From Lomentospora prolificans (taxonomy: Eukaryota > Ascomycota > Sordariomycetes > Microascales > Microascaceae), in assembly GCA_029532625.1 (NCBI GenBank), contig JARFXM010000006.1:1736001-1800000 (forward strand): a stretch of 64,000 nucleotides of DNA, written 5' to 3'. Position numbers and translations under genes: made by a program. Position 1 is the first letter of the stretch; every line of letters begins with the position of its first letter. The notes beneath the pieces are model-generated. The model was not told where the DNA came from, ran no database searches, and worked only from the letters and a program-made list of their open reading frames with translations. This document shows, one piece after another, positions 22,659 to 32,800 of the stretch.

Positions 22659-24783
22659 TTAAGCTTCGGGGAAGTCCCTTAAGGGTACACCATGTTAGTA
22701 AAAGCATTCTTCTTTTTCTTTTTTCTTTTTTTGTTTTCAGCTCGCCCGTAAGGTGATGCAAACACTTACTCCATGCTTTGCTGAACGGATCGACGTAGGC
22801 GGCGGTTATAAGTTTTCCGATCCTCCGGCTTACCCCAGTATAATGCGTGTGCCTCAGGGTTCACGAGTGTCCGCGGATCATAAGCAGGGTCTTCCTCTTC
22901 CAGCGTTGCGAATATAGCTGCAATATGTGATCGTACATCCTCACGCTTAGAATGATTGGGGAAGTAGCATATGGTGCCATCGGCGGCGATTCGGTGATGA
23001 AAGATCTTGGTTTCCATACGCACGCGCGGTTGCTCCTCAGGGAAGCGAGGGCTGAAGTGCATCTTGATCCTGAACAACCCACCGTCGAGGTTCGTCATCG
23101 GAGGCCCAAAGTATGTGATGACCCACACAAACGGGTTGTTGTTCTCGAGTTGAACGTGATGGGGGATGTCGTCTGCCTTGAAGGCTTCGACAACTTGTTG
23201 AAACTGATTTTGCAGGTTGACAGCAATAGTTCCTTCTTTGGCGCTTTCCTTCGCTCCTTCGACAGCCCATACTTCGAGTTCAGCATCTAGGGCTTTCTTG
23301 ACGTTTCTGATACGACGCTCCAGCTCAGAGTAGTTGAACCTGCCATCCATGGTGTTGCTAGAGCCCTCGAACGGCATCCTAGAGAAGGTGTAACCATCCT
23401 TGACTTCCGATTTGCCCTTCTGTGCGGCCGCGAGATACGAGTCGTAATACCAAAGAAACCGTTGTTTACAGAGGTCCTTGAAGGGCTCGAAGGGGACGCT
23501 CGTCTCATCAAGGTCTTGCATGTCAATGTCTACATCCTCCTGGGCAGCAGCTGACTTGGCGGACGCAGATGGTGTTCCGTCAGGCGTGAGTCCTAGGTAC
23601 TCCTCCATCCTTTGCATGACTGAGATCCTGAGTGTCTCATGGCGTATCTACCACTTCGTTAGCGATGCCTCGTCCCGCTTCCAACGTATACATGTTAGGG
23701 TATACAGCTCTTGTATACCTTTTGTACATAGTCGGCTTGGTTCTTCTTATCGTTGGACTCGTTGGCATCTTCAAATCCGGGCTCATTTTCATACGGATTC
23801 GCCGACATCAAGCTCTGGATCGAGAGGAGGATGGACTCTAAGCCTTGCGCTGCGGACCACTCTTCGCCTCTCTCGCCGCGCCATGTCCTATTGTAGATTG
23901 GTCAGGTCCGGAGCGAACAGATGTGAACGAGTCATTGTAACGTGGGGATTAGGGAAAATTGGCTGGAATCGGACTTGGGCCCGGATTCGACACCCGCACA
24001 CTTGTTCACGTACCCTAGGATTGATCTACAGAGGTCAGTTCAAGTTGAAGTTCGCATTCAGCGCAAAAGCGTAAGCGCCCAAGAAGGATAGGGTAGGACA
24101 TACAGGCAGACCTTCCCGCTCGCGTAGATATTGGGGTTGAACCGGCATCGACCGGCATTGGTGGTTATGGCCGTTACATTCGGGGACTTTCGGGGGTAAT
24201 CTGGAGGAACTTGTCAGCGCGCACTTCGAAGCTCTGCCCTAAACTTGACGGTACGCGTTAAGGCGCTAAAAGAGACTGGAGAGGCAGGGGTTGGGTTGAG
24301 GCGTACCCTTGTTGAATTTCACTGTAAACTAGCCCTCAGAAGAACCTGTCAGCAGGCGTTTCTAACACATGTTGCTCCAAAAAAAATAGTCATAGGCATG
24401 GACCGGGCGTGGTTCGGATTGTACCTCGAAAAATCCGAATTCGTAGGGTGTCTCGTGAGGCCCAATGATTAAGGCTTTGACATTGCGAACATCAGAATCT
24501 CGGCATGCGACGGCCAGAGCTGCGAATTCGGAACACGGGAGCATCACGTTAGCAAAAGCGAAGAAAATGACACCTGAACAGCCAGACCGAAAGCAGTTCT
24601 TACATAAATCCGAGTCCTTTTGGATATCGCATAGCTCCTGAGCATTATAAAAACATCGTCAGCCTCGGAGTTGGAGGACCACCTGGGACGAGGGGAGCGC
24701 GGGGCGGAAATGTGGACTGCGGGGTGCTCAGTTGGGGTACTACTACTAACCTTTGTGATGCGAATGATCGACTGGTCAGCCAT
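22659..24783 (-). CDS. UBE2Z-like ubiquitin-conjugating enzyme with second UBC-like domain
   Basis: Nine exons (- strand): 24783-24751, 24637-24604, 24519-24425, 24328-24307, 24200-24104, 24025-24014, 23887-23719, 23647-22770, 22677-22659; 398 aa. Residues 1-115 form an E2 domain: MADQSIIRITK start, then the conserved region around the catalytic Cys93 (N-I-Y-A-S-G-K-V-C-L-S-I-L-G-T-W), then TWRGERGEEWSAAQGL and SLMSANPYENEPGF, closest by eye to human UBE2Z. A linker follows, then at about 241-390 a second UBC-fold-like region (NPFVWVITYFGPP..., FSPRFPEEQPRVRM, ADGTICYFPN) with Cys327 where an E2 active site would be; canonical HPN is not evident there. Exon 6 is only 12 nt and exon 9 only 19 nt. 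The last intron begins GTAAGT overlapping an apparent TAA stop, and has a TACTAAC branch. The enzyme should accept ubiquitin from an E1 by thioester; substrate and partner are unknown. Confidence 0.9.
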
Positions 24784-26111
24784 GGCGAATGGCCTCAACT
24801 TGGGCTGGCGGCAAAAAAGCTGCGGTCGATATGTGGAAAGAAAGCGCGATACCTTCAGGAGAAACGAGGTGATGATGTTAAACACAGGTCCATGGAGCGG
24901 TTGGGCTTCGGACGGAGGGAGTGTGTAGAGTTAGAAATAAGGCGACGAGAGTAAGGGTAGCGAGAGAGGCTGCTCATATGGGCAAGGGAAGGTGGGAGGC
25001 CTTACTTAGCCCAGGTTGAGTATCAGTGAGTAATAAAACCCAGTTGGTTGTAGTACTTCCGGCTGACAACGACCAGGTCAGACCCAAGACCAGGCAACCG
25101 TAGGCTGTCACTTCCCAGAAATTTGGAGGGGAGGGGTGCTGCGGGGCAACCCTCAGCAAAGAGTTATTGCTTCAGTGGTGTATTGGTTGTAGCTTCATCC
25201 TAGCACTGGCGGGTGTTTGTGAGGTGCAAGTGGTGTGCTTGTCTTTGCTGTCTCTGGCGCTGTCTTGGGTGCTGTTCAAGGCGTTGGTATCCGCTAGTCT
25301 AGACGCGGACAAGCGCCAACAGAGCTTGTGGTGCAGGGCACCCCGCTGGAATTCTAATAGGTGTGGTTGTACCAAAGTATCTTGCTTCAGGCAACCTGCC
25401 TTTCAAAAAGCGCCCACCCGCTGTTCTGGACAAACTGGATGTTGGTGGCGAGACGAGAGCTATATTGAATATGTCGAATTTGGCTTAGAAGCTCCAAAGC
25501 AACGAGTGAGTGGAAATTCTAGATTCTACACTTTTCGATGAGAGACGGGATTTCAGCAACCCCATTTTGTAAATCCAATGCCTAAAGCAACTCGTTCTGA
25601 GGGGCGCGCTTAAGAGCAGACCTGAGCGTTTGGGTAATCGTAGACGCCCGAGACCCGAAGCAAATGTCCAAGGTACTCCTGCATATTGATGTACGGTATG
25701 AACTTAATGTCGTGCTGTTGGCGCCGACCGCTGTCTGAGCCAGGATGCATTCCAGAAATTGCAACCAGGCGCAGCCAAGCTGTTGGCGTTTGCTCTGCGA
25801 AACACTGAAGGTACATATCGAGGGACCTGAAGTGTGGCACCTACACTGCTGGCTGCAGCGTCTGGACGCCACAGCCCCGCGTTTGCGCCGCAGTCCAGCC
25901 AGTCGCGGTCAACGCGTCGCACTCAGCTTGACTTTAATTGCTATTCTACCTCGTCAAAATCCCATTCCCGATATTCAGTCAACCTTGAAGTTCGTATACC
26001 ACTCCATCACCGTTATTCAGCCTGGGATTCGCATGCTTTTTCTCCTCCCGTTTCACTTGGCCTTTGAGACGTAGACACACCAACTAGACTGTTTCTCATC
26101 ACGCTCCCACA
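24784..26111. other. Divergent intergenic region
   Basis: 1.3 kb between the E2 gene (-) and RFC2 (+). I see no supportable gene; short open frames on both strands overlap and lack splice-consistent continuations. The region probably holds both promoters. Confidence 0.6.
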
Positions 26112-27454
26112 ATGGCGAGCTTCTTTGATCTTAAAGCCAGGAAGCAGGCTGCAGCAAACGGCGTAGGAAATCAGAAGCAGGAAAAGTCAACACAGCCGCC
26201 GAGGGCGCAGCCCTGGGTCGAGAAATAGTACGTTCACCATTGAAGTACTCACCTACCCGGATGTGTTGTAGTTGTTTGCTAACGATTATGCTCACAGCCG
26301 TCCGAAGACTCTTAGCGATGTCGCTGCCCAAGACCACACTACCGCCATTCTTCAACGGACACTTCAAGCCTCGAATGTACGGCCCAAAAACCTTCCAATC
26401 TCCCCCATAGCAAAGCGGAAAGAGCCTAACAGTGACTCTGTCTAGCTACCGCACATGTTGTTTTACGGGCCCCCAGGAACTGGTAAAACCTCAACGATCC
26501 TCGCGCTTGCGAAAGAACTCTACGGACCCGAGCTTATAAAGTCCCGCGTACTCGAACTCAACGCCTCAGATGAGCGCGGTATCTCCATTGTCAGAGAAAA
26601 GGTAAAGGACTTTGCGCGAATGCAGCTCACAAACCCACCGCCCGGGTACAAATCAAAATACCCATGCCCGCCCTTCAAGATCATCATCCTCGACGAAGCC
26701 GACTCCATGACGCAAGATGCCCAGAGCGCCCTTCGCCGCACTATGGAAACATATAGCAAGATTACGAGGTTCTGCCTCATTTGCAACTATGTCACGCGCA
26801 TCATCGATCCCCTAGCCAGTCGATGCAGCAAATTCAGGTTCAAGAGTTTAGACCAGTCCAACGCTAAGACAAGGCTCGCAGAGATTGCTGAGAAAGAGGG
26901 AGTTCCGCTCGAGGATGGGGCCTTAGACGCGTTAATAAAGTGCAGCGAGGGAGATCTTCGAAAGGCCATTACTTTTCTTCAAAGTGCTGCCAGGTTAGTG
27001 GGCTCCGTGGGGAGTGGCGTGGATAAAGATGGCGATGAGGCAATGGATGTGGAGAATAGGGCGGTCACCGTCAAGATTATCGAGGACATCGCCGGCGTAA
27101 TACCCGACACGACAATCGATGCGTTGGTGAACGCAATTCGCCCACGAGGGGGTGGCGCGACATATACACCGGTCGCCAAAGTTGTGGAGGACATGGTGGC
27201 GGACGGCTGGAGCGCCGGCCAGGTTCTCACCCAGGTATATATCTTTGAGTCATTTACCCCGAGCTCCATTTACTAACTACCTATCTCAGCTTTACCAAGC
27301 CATTGTCTACGATGAGACGATCCCCGACAAGCAGAAGAATAAGATCGTCATGGTCTTCTCTGAAATTGACAAGAGGTTGGTTGACGGATCGAATGAGCAC
27401 TTGTCAATCCTGGATATGGCTCTCAGAATATCTGCCATCCTGTCTGGTCCGTAG
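26112..27454 (+). CDS. rfc2: Replication factor C small subunit Rfc2 (human RFC4 type)
   Basis: Subunit of the clamp loader that opens PCNA and places it on primed DNA. Four exons: 26112-26227, 26298-26376, 26446-27234, 27290-27454; 382 aa. AAA+ motifs are intact: RFC box Q-P-W-V-E-K-Y-R-P-K at the exon 1/2 join, Walker A GPPGTGKTST, ELNASDERGI, Walker B IILDEADSM, SALRRTME, ICNYVTRII and the arginine-finger motif PLASRCSKFRF. The C-terminal collar helices are also present. The yeast Rfc2/human RFC4 assignment rests on the spacing and wording of these motifs; Rfc4 is the main alternative. An insertion (SGVDKDGDEAMDV) after the lid domain is Asp-rich and lineage-specific. Intron branch points (GCTAAC, ACTAAC) are clear. 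The gene converges on the coiled-coil gene at 27657 with a 202-nt gap. Confidence 0.95.
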
Positions 27455-27656
27455 AAAATTAACTGTACAGAAAATGCAAATAGATTTAATTATCACAGCC
27501 GGAGTTGAAAGGTTTGATGGGATGTACTTTCACAGCTATGGATTATTATCTATAGAGCCCGTTCCGTTGCCGCTAGGGATGCAAATGCTAAAAAAAACCG
27601 AGATGGTTTGCTATTGCCGGGTATCTCACATGCTATTGCCGACATCACAATCTTCT

Positions 27657-29186
27657 CTATGACCGAGATTTGGGCCCAAGAAGCCCAAGATCTAGAGCGA
27701 GGCCTGCCCAGGGATCCCCTCTGGTGGCGGTGCCCGAATCATCATCTCCTTCTCCGAACAAGCGAGAGATTTCTTTCAAAGTGTTAACGATGCCTTCAAT
27801 ACCAATCTGGCCATCCTCAATGCCCTCGGCAACGGTTTCCATGGTTGCAATCCTCGCGGAATCAGAAGCGAAAACCCATGGTTTGATCTGACTTGAGAGA
27901 TCGGGTTGTTCAGACGCCGCAGATGTCAGGCTATCAAGGAACCCTGGTTTTGAATGATTCGTTCGCTCAGAGGCCGGCCAGGGGAACTGAGGAAGTAGCT
28001 GGCTCTCGGGAACTAGGTGCTCGACTACTTGGCATATTTCTTTGAGTTGCTTTGCAAGCGCAACGTTGGATTGCGACTTATACGCGATGACGGACTTTTG
28101 CTCTGCCATGATTCTGGATAGGTTGGATAGGTAAGGTAGCAAAAGATGTGCCGAACTGGATTGGTCCACGGTCGTGACCACGCTGTCTTGCGACGACGAT
28201 TTGACGGAGCGGCTCACAATCGGGTTTGCAGACAAAGAAACAGGCTCTTTCAACGCATTGATGAGCGACTTTCGAACGGCGACGTATTGCTCGTAACTGT
28301 CCTTAACAGTGCCTAATTTGGCAATGATCTTGGCCTTCTTTTGCTTTGCTGCCTCGTCCTCTTCGCTACGAGCCCCCTCATCACCCGGGGAACGTTGTTC
28401 CGAATCTTCGTCGGTATCGACATCCTCATCGTTCGATGAAGCTTTGCTCAGCTCCAACTCAATCCAACTGATTAGCTCGTTGCGTGTAGCATCTAGAGCT
28501 TGAAGTTTGGCGGAGGTTGTGACGAGGCGTGGATCCAGGGAGGACTGGGCTTTCAGTATCTGAAGAAACTGCTCCTCCCGAGTAAGAAGAAGCTTTGACT
28601 TGAGTAATATCTTATCTAGCTTGCCGGCCAGATTTGTCAAATCAGGCTGATTCGCGCCGTCATCCATTGCAAAACTATCAACGATCTCACGAGGAACTTT
28701 TGGGAGCGGATTTAAGCCCCTGAACACAGATTTTAGATCTAGAAAATCGGCCTCGACGGCTGGTTTCTGTGCTAATAGGTCGATGTGTTTCTCGAGCGAC
28801 TCGAGCCTTGCCGACTTTTCTTGCTGATTGATCAAGTGGATTTTGTCATCCAGAATCTCGGGACGGCTGCGCTTACCTGGCGGCCCAGAAGGTTGGTTCA
28901 GGTGAGAGTGAGCTTTCCAGACGGTATCGAATTCTTCCCTAGCTTTTGAGTTTGCCGCGGCCGCCTTGAAGAATGCGTCCACGAGACCATTGGTGTCTCG
29001 TTCAGGAGGACTCAGTTTGGCCGACACGTCAATAAGGGAAAGCGGACCGCCAGCATGAGAACCCTCGGCCGTTGATTGAAGGTGATACGCAAGGACGCGT
29101 CGTATGTGTTCTACCTGTTCCCTCGGCTTCACATAAGCAGCCATGCTCTGCTGGATGAACCTGGAGATCTCCTCTGGTGACGACAT
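27657..29186 (-). CDS. Coiled-coil protein of unknown function
   Basis: Single exon, 509 aa, starting MSSPEEISRFIQQSM. Strongly helical, with heptad-like segments at about 122-150 (INQQEKSARLESLEKHIDLL), 186-250 and 275-310. An acidic, Ser-rich insertion lies at about 250-275 (DEDVDTDEDSEQRSPGDEG). The C-terminal 140 residues are again helical and include SQIKPWVFASDSARIATMETVAEGIEDGQIGIEGI. There is no signal peptide, membrane segment, Cys cluster or nucleotide-binding motif. Diverged augmin, kinetochore or spindle-pole subunits in fungi look like this, but nothing in the sequence proves it. It sits head-to-head with BRR2, about 680 nt between the start codons. Confidence 0.85.
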   Translation of the reverse strand: MSSPEEISRFIQQSMAAYVKPREQVEHIRRVLAYHLQSTAEGSHAGGPLSLIDVSAKLSPPERDTNGLVDAFFKAAAANSKAREEFDTVWKAHSHLNQPSGPPGKRSRPEILDDKIHLINQQEKSARLESLEKHIDLLAQKPAVEADFLDLKSVFRGLNPLPKVPREIVDSFAMDDGANQPDLTNLAGKLDKILLKSKLLLTREEQFLQILKAQSSLDPRLVTTSAKLQALDATRNELISWIELELSKASSNDEDVDTDEDSEQRSPGDEGARSEEDEAAKQKKAKIIAKLGTVKDSYEQYVAVRKSLINALKEPVSLSANPIVSRSVKSSSQDSVVTTVDQSSSAHLLLPYLSNLSRIMAEQKSVIAYKSQSNVALAKQLKEICQVVEHLVPESQLLPQFPWPASERTNHSKPGFLDSLTSAASEQPDLSSQIKPWVFASDSARIATMETVAEGIEDGQIGIEGIVNTLKEISRLFGEGDDDSGTATRGDPWAGLALDLGLLGPKSRS

Positions 29187-29867
29187 GGCGATAAGGGTTA
29201 AGCATTCAATGTAGTTAAAGCATCAGGTGCGTTGAGTTCAACATTGATGACGATGAAAACACCTGGTAACGAGTAGGAAAACGTCGATGTTTAATTCTAG
29301 GATTGATTTAATGCAGGCCGTAACAGATGCGAGCCTAAAAGATCAAACTGCGGAGCTTTCTAAACTGGCGGGGTGTCAACCAGAGTGGGCTACAGGAGAG
29401 AAACTGCCCGGGCAATAGCAATTAATTGTTTGATGTTGCTGGGGAAGCTTGACTCTTGTTGTAATACGGAGCAGAGGGTATTCACAGGGCCCTGGCCTGA
29501 AGCAAAACGCGGTCACGTGCCAGAATACTGGAGTCTGTGCTGCGCTGTGCTTAGTACACCAAGCTGGGTGGGTGGCGGGTGGGCTGTTGACGTTGGACGG
29601 CAACCAGGCTACAGCATCAATAGATCCAAAAAAAAAATCTATGGGCATCTCGGTGTCGGTGCCAGCAGATGAATTCGTCAACCTTACCCCATCAATTCAT
29701 AATTCCTAGTTGTGTAATTTCTGCCTGTGTCCTCATAAAGAGGACTGCTGCTTGAACAGCCCGAGAGCTGGCCTAAACAGCTCCGACCCAAGCACGCGCC
29801 TTCTACTATCCCCATTCATCACGCATCCCCGACACCCGCCAACTACCCCGTCGCACACTCGCCCACC
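29187..29867. other. Divergent promoter region
   Basis: 680 nt shared by the coiled-coil gene (-) and BRR2 (+). A poly-A run lies at 29629-29637. The sequence just before 29868 is C-rich (CCCCGTCGCACACTCGCCCACC), which suits a fungal leader. No gene is seen. Confidence 0.6.
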
Positions 29868-32800
29868 ATGGCCGACCCACGAGATGTGTCGCAGTACAAG
29901 TACTCGGCCATGTCCAACCTTGTCCTCAAGGTGGACCGGCGACTTATCAACCGACCCACGGACAAGGCGACGGGAGAGCCAGAATCCATCGCCGGTCGCT
30001 TGACGATCAAAGACATGGGATCGCGCGTCGCACCGGACGCCGCGCCGAAACCCAAGAAGCCTACCGCACTACCAGATGTTGAGAGGGGTAGCATACAGGA
30101 AGGCCGAGATGTGCTTTTAAGAGAGCAGCGCAAGCGCAAGACCGATGGCCAACTGCGTGGCACTGGTATTTTAGGCGCGGCCGATCTCGCCATCGAAGGC
30201 ATTCAGTACCGCCCTCGGACCGCCGCAACGCGCGCGACCTTCGACCTTATCCTGACCCTCGTTGCGAATAGCTTAGGCGACGTGCCTTACGAAGTCGTAC
30301 GAAGCGCGGCGGATGCGGTCCTAGAATACCTTAAAGACGAGGATATGAAGGACTTTGATAAAAAGAAGGAGATTGATGAAATCCTTGGCATAACGCTGAA
30401 TCCAAAACAATTCAACGATTTAGTCAATTTAGGAAAGAAGATTACCGATTACGATGCGCAAGATGATGAGGAGGATGACAGGGCATCTCAAGGTAGCGCT
30501 ACCCTTGACGACCGCCAAGGTGTTGCCGTTGCTTTTGAGGACGAAGAAGAAGAAGACGAGATCGTTCCCGAAGTGCGCGACTATTCCTCTGAAGAAGATG
30601 AAGAAGAAGGCGACGAAGATGAATCCAGAGAGGCCGACGCCGCGGATGCAGAGGCGTTACAAGAAGGAGATGAAATGGTTCTCGACTCCGCTGGGAGAGA
30701 CCAAGACAAGAAAGATGGGGAATCGTCAGTACCGGCGCGTGAAGTTGATGCTTTCTGGCTTCAGCGACAAATCGGCAAGATCTATTCAGACCCCAAAGAG
30801 CAGCACGATAAGACCCAAGAGGCCCTTCGGATACTCTCCGGCGAGCCCGATGAACCGGGGGGCGAAGAGAAGCCCCTGCGTGAGATCGAAAACGACCTAA
30901 TGGAACTCTTCGAGTATGAGCATCACGAACTCGTCCAACTCCTTATCGAGAATAGGGAGAAGGTTGTCTGGTTGACGAAGCTAGCACGTGCCGAGACCAG
31001 TGATGACCGAGCTGCTGTTCAACGTGAGATGGCTTCTGAGGGATTGCAGTGGATCCTCAACGAACTTTATGGGAAAAAGCCCGAGGATGACAGGAAGAAG
31101 AAGGTGGACATCAAGATGGATCTTGACGTGCCAGAGTCCATCGCCAACGGCGCTGCCAAATCAGACAAGCTCGACGGCCAGCTTGTTGGTGGACTACAAC
31201 CACGGAAGCTCATCAACCTTGAAAACCTTGTTTTTGACCAGGGTAATCATCTCATGACGAACCCTAAAGTAAGATTACCAGAAGGCTCTACGAAGCGTAC
31301 TTTCAAGGGTTACGAAGAGATACATGTCCCTGCACCCAAGAAACGTAGCGATCCCAACGACCCCCTCATCCCCATAACGGATATGCCTGAATGGGCTCGA
31401 GGTCCCTTCAGTACCACCAAGTCCCTGAATAGGATACAGTCTAAATGCTTCCCGACTGCTTTCCAAGATGATGGTAATATGCTCGTCTGCGCTCCCACTG
31501 GTAGCGGAAAGACGAACGTCTCCATGCTTACTATCCTCCGGGAGATCGGCAAGCATCGTGATCCCGAGACCGGCAATATCGACCTTGACAGCTTCAAAAT
31601 TGTCTATATTGCGCCTCTTAAAGCCCTGGTCCAGGAGCAGGTTGGGAACTTTGGAAAGAGGCTACAACCATACGGCATCACCGTTTCAGAGCTCACCGGT
31701 GACCGCCAGCTCACGAAGCAGCAAATCGCAGAGACTCAGATCATTGTGACGACCCCGGAGAAATGGGATGTTATCACCCGAAAAGCGACAGATCTCTCCT
31801 ATACCAATCTTGTCCGTTTGATTATCATCGACGAGATTCACCTGCTCCACGATGATAGAGGCCCGGTGCTAGAGAGTATCGTAAGTCGTACAATTCGCAA
31901 GACTGAGCAGACTGGCGAACCTGTTCGTCTTGTTGGTCTCTCAGCTACACTACCTAACTTTAGGGATGTCGCCAGCTTCCTTCGGGTGGATATGAAGACC
32001 GGACTCTTCCACTTTGATGGATCCTTCCGCCCATGTCCTCTACGACAAGAGTTTGTCGGTGTCACCGACCGCAAGGCCATCAAGCAACTCAAAACAATGA
32101 ATGATGTAACCTATAACAAGGTATTGGAGCATGTAGGCACGAACAGGAACCAGATGTTGATCTTCGTACACTCGAGGAAGGATACCGCAAAGACTGCTCG
32201 CTACATTCGAGATAAGGCTCTAGAGATGGATACTATTAATCAGATTCTGAGCCATGACGCTGGCAGTCGCGCGATCTTGAACGAAGCTTCTGAGCAAGCT
32301 ACCGACAAAGACCTCAAAGATCTCCTGCCGTATGGATTTGGGATTCATCATGCGGGCATGAACCGAGCTGATCGTACGGATGTCGAAGATCTCTTTTCTC
32401 AAGGCTCCATTCAGGTCCTTGTCTGCACAGCGACTCTGGCCTGGGGTGTCAATCTACCTGCCCACACTGTCATCATCAAGGGTACACAAGTCTACTCCCC
32501 AGAAAAGGGTAGCTGGGTTGAACTGAGTCCACAGGATGTTCTGCAAATGCTTGGTCGTGCCGGTCGGCCTCAGTTTGACACCTACGGTGAGGGTATCATC
32601 ATCACAACTCAGAGTGAGATGACTTACTACCTATCTCTTTTGAACCAACAATTACCCATCGAGAGTCAATTTGTGAGTCGTTTGGTCGACAATCTGAATG
32701 CCGAAGTTGTCCTTGGCAACGTCCGCACTCGCGACGAAGGTGTGGAGTGGCTTGGGTACACCTATCTTTTCGTTCGTATGTTGCGGTCTCCCGGCCTTTA

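Noticed and set aside
22761..22770. Stop codon TAA directly after exon 8 of the E2 gene
   Set aside because: It overlaps a GTAAGT donor; a TACTAAC branch point and AAG acceptor at 22678 give a better 3' end, though read-through to this stop would lose only five residues.
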